Source of the DNA: Neorhizobium alkalisoli
Lineage (GTDB): Bacteria; Pseudomonadota; Alphaproteobacteria; Rhizobiales; Rhizobiaceae
Assembly (NCBI RefSeq): GCF_002968635.1
Contig: NZ_PVBN01000007.1
Location: 124,001-188,000 of the forward strand
Direction: 5' to 3'
DNA: 64,000 nucleotides
Below the pieces are notes generated by a model. That model made no database searches. It had not been told where the DNA came from and worked only from the letters and a program-made list of their open reading frames with translations. The translations under genes were made by a program, and so were the position numbers. This document shows, piece after piece, positions 9,043 to 17,531 of this stretch; position 1 is the first letter of the stretch; each line of letters opens with the position of its first letter.

Positions 9043-9438
9043 TTAGGCCGGAATGACGGCGGTCGCCTGGATTTCGATCTTGGCGCGGTCTTCCACCAGC
9101 GCCACGACCTGCATGGCGGCCATGGCGGGGAAATGCTTGCCGATGATCTCGCGATAGACCTGGCCGATGCCCTTGAGGTTGCCGAGATATTCGGCCTTGT
9201 CGGTAAAATACCAGGTCATGGTGGTGATGTGCTCGGGTCCGGCGCCGGCCTCGGCCAGGACGTCGACGACGTTCTGCAGCGTCTGCCTGACCTGACCGAC
9301 GAAATCGTCGGTCTCGAACTGGCATTGGCCATTCCAGCCGATCTGCCCGCCGACAAAGATCTGGCGGCCGGCGGCGGCAACGCCGTTGGCGTAACCGATC
9401 GGTTTTGCCCAGCCTTCAGGCTGCAGAATCGTGTGCAT
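9043..9438 (-). CDS. RidA/YjgF family protein (enamine/imine deaminase-like)
   Basis: A 131-residue Rid-family protein with the motifs GVAAAGRQIFVGGQIGW, ITTMTWYFTD and VALVEDRAKIEIQATAVIP. Archetypal RidA uses an arginine near residue 105 to hydrolyse reactive enamines and imines. Here the corresponding segment reads VEDRAKIEI, so an arginine is present. In an operon with an anthraniloyl-CoA-type monooxygenase it could deaminate the enamine formed when the amino-bearing ring is dearomatised, releasing ammonia and a keto group. That role is inference from context. The gene overlaps the thioesterase by 23 bases. Confidence 0.88.
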   Translation of the reverse strand: MHTILQPEGWAKPIGYANGVAAAGRQIFVGGQIGWNGQCQFETDDFVGQVRQTLQNVVDVLAEAGAGPEHITTMTWYFTDKAEYLGNLKGIGQVYREIIGKHFPAMAAMQVVALVEDRAKIEIQATAVIPA

Positions 9439-9847
9439 CTTGTCTCTCCAAATGCTGTGTCAGCGCGGCGCGCATATCGTCCGGCCAGGGAAGGGCCTTG
9501 TGGGTTTCGTGCGACGTGGCGACGAGCGTCTGCTTCGCCGTCCAGAGCAGCCGGTCCCCGGCCCGCACCTCGTATTCGAAATCGGCAGAACTGTTGCCGA
9601 TTCGCATAATCTTGATGGTGAAATCCATCATGTCGCCATGATAGCCGGGGCTCTTGAACGCGATGTCCAGTGTCACGGTCGGCACGCCGATCTTGCGATG
9701 GCTGATCATGTCGGGCCAGCGTAATCCGATCGCGCCGAAAAACTCTTCGCAAACCCCGACCATGATGTTCAGGTAGGAGGGGAAATAGGCGATGCCGGAG
9801 GGATCGCAATCTCCAAAATTCAGTCGGCGGGAGGTGGTGTAAGCCAT
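9416..9847 (-). CDS. Acyl-CoA thioesterase, 4-hydroxybenzoyl-CoA thioesterase family
   Basis: A 143-residue hotdog-fold protein. Near the N-terminus NFGDCDPSGIAYFPSYLNIM holds the active-site Asp in the DPxG context of 4-hydroxybenzoyl-CoA thioesterase. It is likely to release CoA from stalled aromatic or alicyclic acyl-CoA intermediates, a common safety valve in CoA-dependent aromatic pathways. It overlaps RidA downstream and follows the acyl-CoA dehydrogenase by 6 bases. Exact substrate unknown. Confidence 0.88.
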   Translation of the reverse strand: MAYTTSRRLNFGDCDPSGIAYFPSYLNIMVGVCEEFFGAIGLRWPDMISHRKIGVPTVTLDIAFKSPGYHGDMMDFTIKIMRIGNSSADFEYEVRAGDRLLWTAKQTLVATSHETHKALPWPDDMRAALTQHLERQDAHDSAA

Positions 9848-9853
9848 GATCGC

Positions 9854-11029
9854 CTACGCCTTCAGAAGTTCGCGGGCGATGATGAGCTTTTGCACCTCGG
9901 TCGCACCTTCGTAGATGCGCAGCGCCCGGATCTCGCGATAGAGGCTTTCGGTGATCTCGCCGCTCTTCACACCGCGGCCGCCAAAGATCTGCACGGCGCG
10001 GTCGATGACGCTTTGTGCGTTCTCCGTCGCGACCATCTTGGCCATTGCGGCCTCCTTGGTGGTCGGCAGGCCCTGTACATCGCGGCGCCAGGCGGCGCGG
10101 TAGGTGAGAAGCGCCCCGGCATCGATCTCAGCCGCCATGTCGCCGAAAGCGGCCTGGGTGAGCTGCAGATCGGACAGATGATTGCCGAACATCGGTCGCG
10201 CCTTGGCATAGGCGACTGACTCATCCAGCGCGCGCTTGGCAAAACCGAGTGCCGCCGCTGCGACAGAAGCGCGAAAAATGTCGAGCGTGCGCATGGCGAT
10301 CTTGAAGCCCTCGCCCGGCGATCCGAGCAGGCGCGAAGCCGGAATGCGGCAGTTCTCGAAACGGATCGTTGCCAGCGGATGCGGAGCGATCACGTCGATG
10401 CGCTCGGCGATCGAGAAACCGGGATCGTCGGCGAGAACCACGAGGGCGGAAATGCCGCGGGTGCCGGGAGCTTCGCCGGTACGTACGAAAACTGTGTAGA
10501 CATCGGCAATGCCGCCGTTGGAGATCCAGGTCTTCTCGCCATCGAGGATATAGTGGTCGCCATCCTTTCGGGCGACGCAGGCCATGGCGGCGACATCCGA
10601 GCCGGCTTCCTTTTCGGACAGAGCGAAGGCGGAAATCCATTCGCCGGACTGGGCTTTCGGCAGAACCGTGCGGCGCAGTTCCTCGGAACCGGAAAGGCCG
10701 ATTGCGCCGGTGCCGAGACCCTGCATGGCGAACGCGAAGTCCGCCAATCCGTCGTGCCAGGCGAGCGTTTCACGGGTGAGGCAGGCGGCGCGGCTGTCGA
10801 TCGGCTGGCTGCCGCCGGCGCCGGTCGCGGCATCCAGAAGGCCGGCTTGTCCGAGCGCCTTGACGATCGCCCGGCAGGCTTTGTCGGTATCCGAATGGTC
10901 GATATTGCTCAGCGCGCCGGAAGCCGCGAAGGCATCCAGCTTTTCGGCGAGCGCCTTGTGGCTGTCGTCGAAGAACGGCCAGTCGAGGAAATCCCGGCCC
11001 GGACCTTTGAGTGTCGTGGGGGCGGCCAT
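9854..11029 (-). CDS. Acyl-CoA dehydrogenase
   Basis: A 391-residue FAD enzyme with the usual [20 protein letters not shown] flavin-contact stretch, the helical C-terminal domain and the catalytic region [16 protein letters not shown], where the Glu is the general base. The frame is open further upstream, but the ATG at 11029 forms a TGATG junction with the enoyl-CoA hydratase stop and gives a normal N-terminus, so I start there. It would oxidise a ring-derived acyl-CoA in the operon. Homologues act on short-branched, cyclic or aromatic-derived CoA esters. Confidence 0.92.
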   Translation of the reverse strand: MAAPTTLKGPGRDFLDWPFFDDSHKALAEKLDAFAASGALSNIDHSDTDKACRAIVKALGQAGLLDAATGAGGSQPIDSRAACLTRETLAWHDGLADFAFAMQGLGTGAIGLSGSEELRRTVLPKAQSGEWISAFALSEKEAGSDVAAMACVARKDGDHYILDGEKTWISNGGIADVYTVFVRTGEAPGTRGISALVVLADDPGFSIAERIDVIAPHPLATIRFENCRIPASRLLGSPGEGFKIAMRTLDIFRASVAAAALGFAKRALDESVAYAKARPMFGNHLSDLQLTQAAFGDMAAEIDAGALLTYRAAWRRDVQGLPTTKEAAMAKMVATENAQSVIDRAVQIFGGRGVKSGEITESLYREIRALRIYEGATEVQKLIIARELLKA

Positions 11030-11877
11030 CAGTTGCCCTCGAAGACCGGCTTGCGCTTTTCGGCAAACGCCTCGAAGGCGCGGCGGAAATCCTTGGTCGC
11101 CATGCAGACCGCCTGGGCCTGGGCTTCGGATTCGATCATCTCGTCGATGCCCATCGCCCATTCCTGATTCAGCATGGTCTTGGTCATCGTGTGGGCGAAC
11201 CACGGGCCGTCGGCCAGCGAATGGGCGAGCTTCACGGCTTCGGCTTCGAGAACGTCACCGGGATGGATGGTATTGAAGAAGCCCCATGCTTCGCCTTCGC
11301 GGGCGTTCATCGTGCGACCGGTGAACAGAAGTTCGGCGGCGCGGCCCTGGCCGATGATGCGCGGCAGGATCCCGCAGGCGCCCATGTCCGCACCGGCAAG
11401 GCCGACGCGGGTGAAGAGGAAGGCAGTCTTGGCCTCCGGGGTCGCCAGCCGGATGTCGGAGGCCATGGCAAGGATCGCGCCGGCGCCCATGCAGATGCCG
11501 TCGATGGCAGCGACGATCGGCTGCGGGCACTTCTTCATCGCCTTGACCAGATCGCCGGTCATGCGGGTGAAGGCTAGAAGGTCCGGCATAGCCATATGGG
11601 TCAGCGGCTCGATGATCTCGAAAACATCGCCGCCGGAGGAGAAATTGCCGCCGGCACCGGTCAGTGCGATCGAGCGGATGTCGGAGGCGTAGACGAGGTC
11701 GCGGAAGAGATCGCGAAGCTCCGCATAGCTGTCGAAAGTCAGCGGGTTCTTGCGCTCCGGCCGGTTCAGGCGAATGGTCGCGACGCGGCCGTTTTCACTG
11801 ACCTCCCAGAGGAAATGCTTCGGCTGATAGTCCTTGAACGGGCGGAGATATCCCGCCATCGATGCCTGTTCGCTCAT
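11029..11877 (-). CDS. Enoyl-CoA hydratase/isomerase family protein
   Basis: A 282-residue crotonase. The oxyanion-hole segments are [12 protein letters not shown] and [20 protein letters not shown], and [20 protein letters not shown] follows, with an acidic residue in the position used by hydratases. The start at 11877 overlaps the SDR stop by four bases (ATGA), which decides it over the longer open frame. The end is coupled to the acyl-CoA dehydrogenase. It probably hydrates, or opens the ring of, a dearomatised cyclic CoA ester. It is the second crotonase of the operon, which suggests two distinct hydration or hydrolysis steps. Confidence 0.91.
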   Translation of the reverse strand: MSEQASMAGYLRPFKDYQPKHFLWEVSENGRVATIRLNRPERKNPLTFDSYAELRDLFRDLVYASDIRSIALTGAGGNFSSGGDVFEIIEPLTHMAMPDLLAFTRMTGDLVKAMKKCPQPIVAAIDGICMGAGAILAMASDIRLATPEAKTAFLFTRVGLAGADMGACGILPRIIGQGRAAELLFTGRTMNAREGEAWGFFNTIHPGDVLEAEAVKLAHSLADGPWFAHTMTKTMLNQEWAMGIDEMIESEAQAQAVCMATKDFRRAFEAFAEKRKPVFEGN

Positions 11878-12671
11878 CCTGCCAATACCTCCCCACCGGC
11901 AACCGCGATTGCCTGTCCGTTGATCGATGCAGCTGCGGGCGATGCCAGCCACAGAACCGTGTCCGCGACCTCCTCCGGCTTCACCAGCCGCCCCTGCGGA
12001 TTACTCTTGGTAAATTCCTTCAGCGCCTGCTCGTCCGTTCGCCCGGTCTTGGCGACGATCGTCTCGATCGAGCGGGCGATCAGCGGCGTGTCGGTGAAGC
12101 CGGGGCAGACGGCGTTGACGGTGATGCCGGTTTTAGCCAGCTCCAGCGCCAGCGAGCGGGTGAGGCCGACGACGCCGTGTTTGGCGGCCACATAAGCGGA
12201 GACATAAGCATAACCGGTAAGCCCCGCGGTCGAGGCGATATTGATGATGCGGGCGCCTGCACCGAAAGCCTTGAGATCCGGCAACACGGCCTGGGTCACC
12301 AGGAACACGCCGGTGAGATCCACCGACATGACCCGGTTCCACATCTCCAGCGACGTCTTCTCGAAGGGCGCGCTCGGGCCTTCGCCGGCATTATTGACCA
12401 GGATATCGACAGGGCCGAAAGCGGAATGCGCCGTCTTGAGGCCGTTGTCGATCGCCATTTCGTCGGTGACATCGAAACCGTCCGCGACGCAGACCTTGTC
12501 TGTCCCGAGCGTTTGCGCCAGTGCCTCCAGCGGTTCCGCTCGCCGGCCCGCCAGCGTCACCCGCGCGCCGGTTTCCACCAGCGCCGTGGCGATGGCCGCG
12601 CCGATGCCCGAGCCCGCGCCGGTGACGAGGGCGTGGCGATTGGCAAGCCTGGCGGAGGTCGCTTCGCTCAT
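11874..12671 (-). CDS. SDR family oxidoreductase (3-hydroxybutyrate dehydrogenase/FabG-like)
   Basis: A 265-residue classical short-chain dehydrogenase with cofactor motif [13 protein letters not shown], the NNAGEGP segment, and catalytic Ser plus YVAAKHG (YxxxK). The order of segments resembles D-3-hydroxybutyrate dehydrogenases ([11 protein letters not shown]). It sits between the dearomatising flavoprotein (10 bases) and the crotonase (4-base overlap), so it probably interconverts a hydroxyl and keto group on the ring-derived CoA ester with NAD(P)H. Confidence 0.9.
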   Translation of the reverse strand: MSEATSARLANRHALVTGAGSGIGAAIATALVETGARVTLAGRRAEPLEALAQTLGTDKVCVADGFDVTDEMAIDNGLKTAHSAFGPVDILVNNAGEGPSAPFEKTSLEMWNRVMSVDLTGVFLVTQAVLPDLKAFGAGARIINIASTAGLTGYAYVSAYVAAKHGVVGLTRSLALELAKTGITVNAVCPGFTDTPLIARSIETIVAKTGRTDEQALKEFTKSNPQGRLVKPEEVADTVLWLASPAAASINGQAIAVAGGEVLAG

Positions 12672-12681
12672 GGCACGATCC

Positions 12682-15030
12682 TTATTTCGCCGCTGCCGTC
12701 GGGCCGACGGCTGGAGGGGCAGCCGTAGCCGCAGTACGGGCGAGGTTGGTCTCGTATTGCGCCTTGCCGGAATAATATTGCTTCGGCCAGGGAATGTTCG
12801 TCAGACCGATCTTTGCCGCCTCGTGCAGGACCCATGCGGGATCTGCAAGATGTGGACGGGCCACGGCGCAGAGATCGGCGCGACCGGCGGCGATGATTGA
12901 GTTGGCATGGTCGGCCTCGGAAATCGCGCCGACGGCGATGGTCGGGATGCCGATCTCGTTGCGGATCTTGTCGGAGAAGGGCGTCTGGAACAGGCGGCCA
13001 TAGACCGGTTTTTCTTCCTTCCACACCTGGCCGGACGAGCAGTCGATCAGGTCCGCACCGGCATCCTTGAACATTTGCGCATAGATCGCCGCATCTTCTG
13101 GCGTGTTGCCGCCTTCGAACCAATCATGGCAGGAGAGGCGTATCGAGATTGGTTTGTCGTCGGGCCAGACTTCTCGGATCGCCTTGAAGATCTCCAACGG
13201 ATACCGGGCGCGGTTTTCATGGCTGCCGCCGTATTCGTCGGTGCGGATGTTGGTCAGCGGCGAGAGGAAGCTCGACAGAAGGTAGCCGTGGGCGCAGTGC
13301 AGTTCCAGCCAGTCGGCGCCGGCCTCGGCGGCATATCCTGCCGCCCGCATAAAGTCCGCCTTGACCCGATCCATATCGTGTCGGTCCATTGCTTTCGGGA
13401 CCTGACTGTCCTTGAGATAGGGCAGTGCAGAGGCCGAAATCAGGGGCCAGCCGTCTTGCTCTACGGGCTGGTCGATGCCTTCCCAGGCAACTTTGGTCGA
13501 CCCCTTGCGCCCTGCATGGCCGAGCTGGATGCCGACCTTGGCGGCGGAATTGTCATGCACGAAGGAAACGAAGCGTTTCCACTGCGCCGCCTGCTCGTCG
13601 TTCCAGAGGCCGAGGCAGCCGGGGGTGATGCGTGCATCCGGCGAGACGCAGGTCATCTCCCCAAACACGAGGCCGGCGCCGCCGAGCGCGCGGGAGCCGA
13701 GATGGACGAGATGGAAATCGTCCAGCAGGCCGTCCTTGGCGGAATACATGGCCATCGGCGACATGACGATGCGGTTCGGCAGATGGGTTTCGCGCAGCGA
13801 ATAGGGCGTGAACATCGGCGGCAGGGTTCGGCCGTTGCCGGTGACGTCGATGCCGTTTTTCTTGGCGAACCAGCGCTCGTAACCTTCCAGCCATTTCGGA
13901 TCGCGCAGGCGAAGATTCTCATGGCTGATGCGCTGGGAGCGGGTCAGCATCGAATACATGAACTGTTCCGGCTCCAGGGTATCGGCATAACGCTGGCCGA
14001 CCACTTCGAACCATTCCATGGCGTTGCGGGCGGCATTCTGGATGCGGGCGACGTCGACGCGGCGGATTTCCTCATAGGTTTCGAGTACCGCCGGGATACT
14101 GTCCTTGGTGTGGCTGAGCTTGTTGAACTGGTTGGTGAGTTCGATCGCGTCGTCGATGGCGAGCTTGGTGCCGGAGCCGATGGCGAAATGCGCGGTATGG
14201 GCGGCGTCGCCCATCAGCACGACATGCGAATTGCCGTTGAAATGGCTCCACTTGCCGCAGATCAGGCGGTTGAAGTTGAGCCAGGCGGAGCCGCGCAAGT
14301 GGCGCGCATTGGTCATCAGTTCCGCGCCTTCAAGGACTTCCGAGAACAGCCCCTGGCAGAAATCGATCGACCCTTGCTGGTCCATCTGGCCGAGGCCGTG
14401 TTTTTCGTAGGCTTCCTCGGTCGTCTCGACGATGAAGGTCGAGGTCTTGTCATCGAATTTGTAGATATGCGCCTGGAACCAGCCGTGATCCGTCTTGCGG
14501 AAATCGAAGGTGAAGGCGTCGAACAGCTTGTTGGTGCCGAGCCAGATATAACGGTTCGGGCGCACCACGAGATCCGGTTCGAAGACTTCCGGATAACGGT
14601 TGCGGATCTTCGAGTTGAAGCCGTCAGAGGCAATGATCAGGTCGGCATCCGGGTAGTCGAGATCGCCGCTTGAATCGGTTTCGAAGACAAGCTCGACGCC
14701 GAGCGCCTCGCAGCGACGCTGCAGAATGTTGAGCAGTTTCTTGCGGCCGATGCCGACGAAGCCGTGGCCGGAGGTGCGCTGGCGCGTACCTTTGAACAGC
14801 AGTTCGATATCGTCCCAATGATTGAAAGCATCCTCGATTTCGGCAGCGCTTTCCGGGTCCCAGGCCTTCATCGAAACCATGGTGGCGTCGGAGAAAACCA
14901 CACCCCAGCCGAATGTGTCATAGGGACGGTTGCGCTCAACCACCGAGATCGAATGCTCGGGATGAAACTTCTTCATCAGGAGCGCAAAATAAAGACCCGC
15001 TGGACCGCCGCCGATACAAACGATGCGCAT
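12682..15030 (-). CDS. Anthraniloyl-CoA/salicylyl-CoA-type monooxygenase-reductase, fused flavoprotein
   Basis: A 782-residue two-domain flavoprotein. Residues 1 to about 385 are a class A FAD monooxygenase (GGGPAGLYFALL at the N-terminus, VLMGDAAHTAHFAIGSGTKL near 285). From about 400 the protein is an old-yellow-enzyme FMN reductase (NRIVMSPMAMYSA, IQLGHAGRKGS, ELHCAHGYLLSSFLSP). This fusion and length match 2-aminobenzoyl-CoA monooxygenase/reductase of Azoarcus evansii, which hydroxylates and then hydrogenates anthraniloyl-CoA, destroying aromaticity. Close relatives are annotated as salicylyl-CoA 5-hydroxylase/oxidoreductase. The downstream beta-oxidation genes fit either. It heads the minus-strand operon and faces the IOR genes across a shared control region. 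Confidence 0.88.
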   Translation of the reverse strand: MRIVCIGGGPAGLYFALLMKKFHPEHSISVVERNRPYDTFGWGVVFSDATMVSMKAWDPESAAEIEDAFNHWDDIELLFKGTRQRTSGHGFVGIGRKKLLNILQRRCEALGVELVFETDSSGDLDYPDADLIIASDGFNSKIRNRYPEVFEPDLVVRPNRYIWLGTNKLFDAFTFDFRKTDHGWFQAHIYKFDDKTSTFIVETTEEAYEKHGLGQMDQQGSIDFCQGLFSEVLEGAELMTNARHLRGSAWLNFNRLICGKWSHFNGNSHVVLMGDAAHTAHFAIGSGTKLAIDDAIELTNQFNKLSHTKDSIPAVLETYEEIRRVDVARIQNAARNAMEWFEVVGQRYADTLEPEQFMYSMLTRSQRISHENLRLRDPKWLEGYERWFAKKNGIDVTGNGRTLPPMFTPYSLRETHLPNRIVMSPMAMYSAKDGLLDDFHLVHLGSRALGGAGLVFGEMTCVSPDARITPGCLGLWNDEQAAQWKRFVSFVHDNSAAKVGIQLGHAGRKGSTKVAWEGIDQPVEQDGWPLISASALPYLKDSQVPKAMDRHDMDRVKADFMRAAGYAAEAGADWLELHCAHGYLLSSFLSPLTNIRTDEYGGSHENRARYPLEIFKAIREVWPDDKPISIRLSCHDWFEGGNTPEDAAIYAQMFKDAGADLIDCSSGQVWKEEKPVYGRLFQTPFSDKIRNEIGIPTIAVGAISEADHANSIIAAGRADLCAVARPHLADPAWVLHEAAKIGLTNIPWPKQYYSGKAQYETNLARTAATAAPPAVGPTAAAK

Positions 15031-15062
15031 ATCGAAGTCCCTCCTGATCGTTCGCCGCTTAA

Positions 15063-15081
15063 TTATTTTAAGTTTAAACTA
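15063..15081 (+). promoter_or_regulatory. Candidate operator, shared AT-rich motif (site 1)
   Basis: TTATTTTAAGTTTAAACTA. The core TTTAA-GT-TTAAA is a perfect inverted repeat. It aligns base for base with the site at 33342-33360 (TTATTTTATGCTTAAAATG) over the TTATTTTA and TTAAA blocks, and lies about 35 bases upstream of the fused flavoprotein start. Recognition by one of the MarR or GntR proteins in the window is inferred. Confidence 0.55.
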
Positions 15082-15198
15082 TATGGGTTAGAAGTGAGCC
15101 GTCAAGCTTATAATTCGTTGGCCGCTCTGGCTATGGTCGACTGGCCGGCGTCAACCACTCGAAAGTGGGGCTGTGCGGACGTCGAATCATATAATATG

Positions 15199-15210
15199 TA
15201 TATGCATATA
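15199..15210. promoter_or_regulatory. Candidate operator TATATGCATATA
   Basis: A perfect 12-base palindrome in the IOR upstream region. GTATATGCATAT (15198-15209) is repeated exactly at 24939-24950, in the long gap upstream of the cyclase at 23879. An exact 12-mer at two intergenic sites in a GC-rich window is unlikely by chance. The MarR gene at 23120 lies near the second copy and is the simplest candidate regulator. Confidence 0.45.
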
Positions 15211-15367
15211 TTTTCGCCTTCGCTTTGATCACCAAGCCTGCGCCGGTTTCCCATATGGAGACGCAAATCAATTCACGCAGCATTGTGAATTGACAAATCT
15301 GCTGTCAAGAAAATATGCTTTTGCAAATGTTTGAGCCGACAAGCGGACAAAGCGAAGGGGAACTGCC

Positions 15368-17521
15368 ATGGCCGAGCGGTCATTTGCGCGCGAAGTCGAG
15401 GATCTGAAGCTTGGAGAAGGCGAGATTTTCCGCGGCGAGGGCATCCTCGCGATTACCAAGGCGCTGCTACAGTCGGGTGTCTCCTATGTCGGTGGTTATC
15501 AAGGGTCGCCGATCTCGCATCTGATGGATGTGCTCGCCGACGCCAAGGATGTCATGCAAGATCTCGGCGTGCATTTCGAAACCTCCGCTTCGGAGGCCGC
15601 TGCCGCCGCCATGCTCTCTGCCTCGGTCATGTATCCGGTGCGGGGTGCCGTGACCTGGAAATCGACGGCCGGCACCAACGTGGCGGCTGACGCTCTTTCG
15701 AACCTTTCTTCCGGCGGCGTCAACGGCGGCGCACTCATCATTCTCGGCGAAGACTTTGGCGAAGGCTCGTCGATCATGCAGGAGCGCAGCCACGCTTTCG
15801 CGATGAAGTCGCAGATGTGGCTGCTCGATCCGCGTCCGAATCTGCCGTCGATCGTCAAAGCTGTCGAAGACGGCTTCGAGCTTTCCGAAGCCTCTTCCAC
15901 GCCGGTCATGCTCGAGGTGCGCATCCGTGCCTGCCATGTCCATGGCCAGTTCGTCGCCAAGGACAACAAGCGGCCGGCCTACACGCTCAAGCAGGCACTC
16001 GAAAACCCCGTGCGTGACGTGAACCGCATCGTGCTGCCGCCGGCGAACTTCATGCACGAGAAGGACAAGCTGGAACGCCGCTGGCCGGCTGCCGTCAACT
16101 TCATCAAGGAAAGGAAACTCAACGAGTTTTTCGGTCCGGAGGAAGGAGAGATCGGGATCATCATGCTGGGCGGCATGTATAATGGTGTGATGCGCGCCTT
16201 GCAGCAACTCGGCCTTGCGGATGTCTACGGCAATTCCTCCATCCCTCTTTACATCATGAACGTTGCCTATCCGATGATCGACGATGAAGTTGTCGGCTTC
16301 TGCCTCGGCAAGAAAGCGGTCATCATGGTGGAAGAAGGAGCGCCCGAATATATCGAGCAGTCGCTTCACACGCTGATGAGCCGTCGCGATATTCAGACTC
16401 GCGTGCATGGCAAGGACATCCTGCCGCTTGGCGGCGAATATACCGCGCCGGTGATGATGAAAGGACTTAAGGCCTTCATCGAGATGTATGATCGGCTGCT
16501 GCTTGGCAACCAGCCGCCCGTCCCGGACCCGACCTCGGTCCTCAATGATCCGAAGGTGAAGGCGCTTGCCGAGGTGGTGCCTGCCCGTCCGGCAGGCTTT
16601 TGTACCGGCTGCCCCGAACGTCCGATCTTCGCGGCGATGAAACTTGTCGAGAAAGAACTCGGCGAACATCATGTCTCCGCTGATATCGGCTGCCATCTCT
16701 TCTCGATCCTGCCGCCCTTCAATATCGGCGGCACGACTATGGGTTACGGGCTAGGGCCGGCGTCGGCCTCGGCCTTCAACGTCGAGGCGGGCAAACGCTC
16801 GATCGCCGTGATGGGTGACGGCGGCTTTTGGCACAACGGCCTTGCCACGTCCGTCGGCAACGCGGTCTTCAACAAGCAGGACGGCGTCATCCTCGTGGTC
16901 GACAATTATTATTCGGCGGCGACCGGCGGTCAGGACATCATGTCGTCACGGGCACTTAATCCCAATCGCCAGACGAACAATTCCATCGTCAATGCGGTGA
17001 AGGGCATCGGTGCCACCTGGGTGCGGCAGATCGACCGCACCTATGACGTCGCGAAGATGCGCGATACGCTGAAGGAGGCGCTGACGAGCAAGGAGAAAGG
17101 GCCGAAGATCATTGTCGCCTCCTCCGAATGCATGCTGAACAAACAGCGCCGGGTGAAGCCGCAATTCGCCAAGGCGGTGAAGGACGGGAAGCGGATGGTG
17201 AAGGAGCGCTTCGGCGTGGACGAGGACGTCTGCACCGGCGATCACGCCTGCATCCGGCTTTCCGGCTGCCCGTCACTTTCGGTCAAACATACGGATGATC
17301 CGCTGAAGGACGATCCGGTTGCTGCCATCGACAATTCCTGCGTCGGTTGCGGCAATTGCGGCGAAGTTTCCGAGGCGGCTGTCCTCTGTCCGTCCTTCTA
17401 CCGTGCCGATGTCATTCTCAACCCGACAGGCTGGGACAGGTTCGTCTCCCGCATGCGCAGCAAGGTGATCGGCTGGCTTCAGGCCCGCCGCGCTGCCGGT
17501 CGCATTGTGTTTGCAGATTGA
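15368..17521 (+). CDS. Indolepyruvate ferredoxin oxidoreductase, alpha (IorA-like) subunit
   Basis: A 717-residue protein of the 2-oxoacid:ferredoxin oxidoreductase superfamily. The N-terminal part (GVSYVGGYQGSPISHLMDVL) is the pyrimidine-binding domain. The thiamine-diphosphate motif runs GDGGFWHNGLATSVGNAVF and DNYYSAATGGQ. A C-terminal ferredoxin-like section has a CVGCGNC cluster motif with a later Cys, and a less canonical CTGDHACIRLSGC stretch before it. IOR enzymes convert arylpyruvates to arylacetyl-CoA with reduced ferredoxin. GAAGGGG precedes the ATG. It forms an operon with the next gene and is divergent from the anthraniloyl-CoA cluster, suggesting entry of tryptophan-type 2-oxoacids. 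No ferredoxin gene is adjacent. Confidence 0.85.
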   Translation: MAERSFAREVEDLKLGEGEIFRGEGILAITKALLQSGVSYVGGYQGSPISHLMDVLADAKDVMQDLGVHFETSASEAAAAAMLSASVMYPVRGAVTWKSTAGTNVAADALSNLSSGGVNGGALIILGEDFGEGSSIMQERSHAFAMKSQMWLLDPRPNLPSIVKAVEDGFELSEASSTPVMLEVRIRACHVHGQFVAKDNKRPAYTLKQALENPVRDVNRIVLPPANFMHEKDKLERRWPAAVNFIKERKLNEFFGPEEGEIGIIMLGGMYNGVMRALQQLGLADVYGNSSIPLYIMNVAYPMIDDEVVGFCLGKKAVIMVEEGAPEYIEQSLHTLMSRRDIQTRVHGKDILPLGGEYTAPVMMKGLKAFIEMYDRLLLGNQPPVPDPTSVLNDPKVKALAEVVPARPAGFCTGCPERPIFAAMKLVEKELGEHHVSADIGCHLFSILPPFNIGGTTMGYGLGPASASAFNVEAGKRSIAVMGDGGFWHNGLATSVGNAVFNKQDGVILVVDNYYSAATGGQDIMSSRALNPNRQTNNSIVNAVKGIGATWVRQIDRTYDVAKMRDTLKEALTSKEKGPKIIVASSECMLNKQRRVKPQFAKAVKDGKRMVKERFGVDEDVCTGDHACIRLSGCPSLSVKHTDDPLKDDPVAAIDNSCVGCGNCGEVSEAAVLCPSFYRADVILNPTGWDRFVSRMRSKVIGWLQARRAAGRIVFAD

Positions 17522-17531
17522 GGATCAGGCC

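Larger units (their letters stand above)
15031..15367. promoter_or_regulatory. Divergent control region between the dearomatising operon and IOR genes
   Basis: 337 bases without a credible gene, markedly AT-richer than its flanks. It holds two distinct palindromes: TTTAAGTTTAAA at 15067-15078, within a motif repeated at four other intergenic regions in this window, and TATATGCATATA at 15199-15210, whose 12-base core recurs at 24939-24950. A partial copy, AAGCTTA, lies at 15104-15110. AGCGAAGGGG before the ATG at 15368 is the ribosome site for the IOR gene. The two sites could serve the two divergent promoters or two regulators. Confidence 0.65.

Noticed and set aside
12907-14673. Long plus-strand open frame of 588 codons opposite the fused flavoprotein
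   Set aside because: It is antisense to a clearly recognisable enzyme, has no family resemblance and is rich in residues expected from reversed GC-rich codons.
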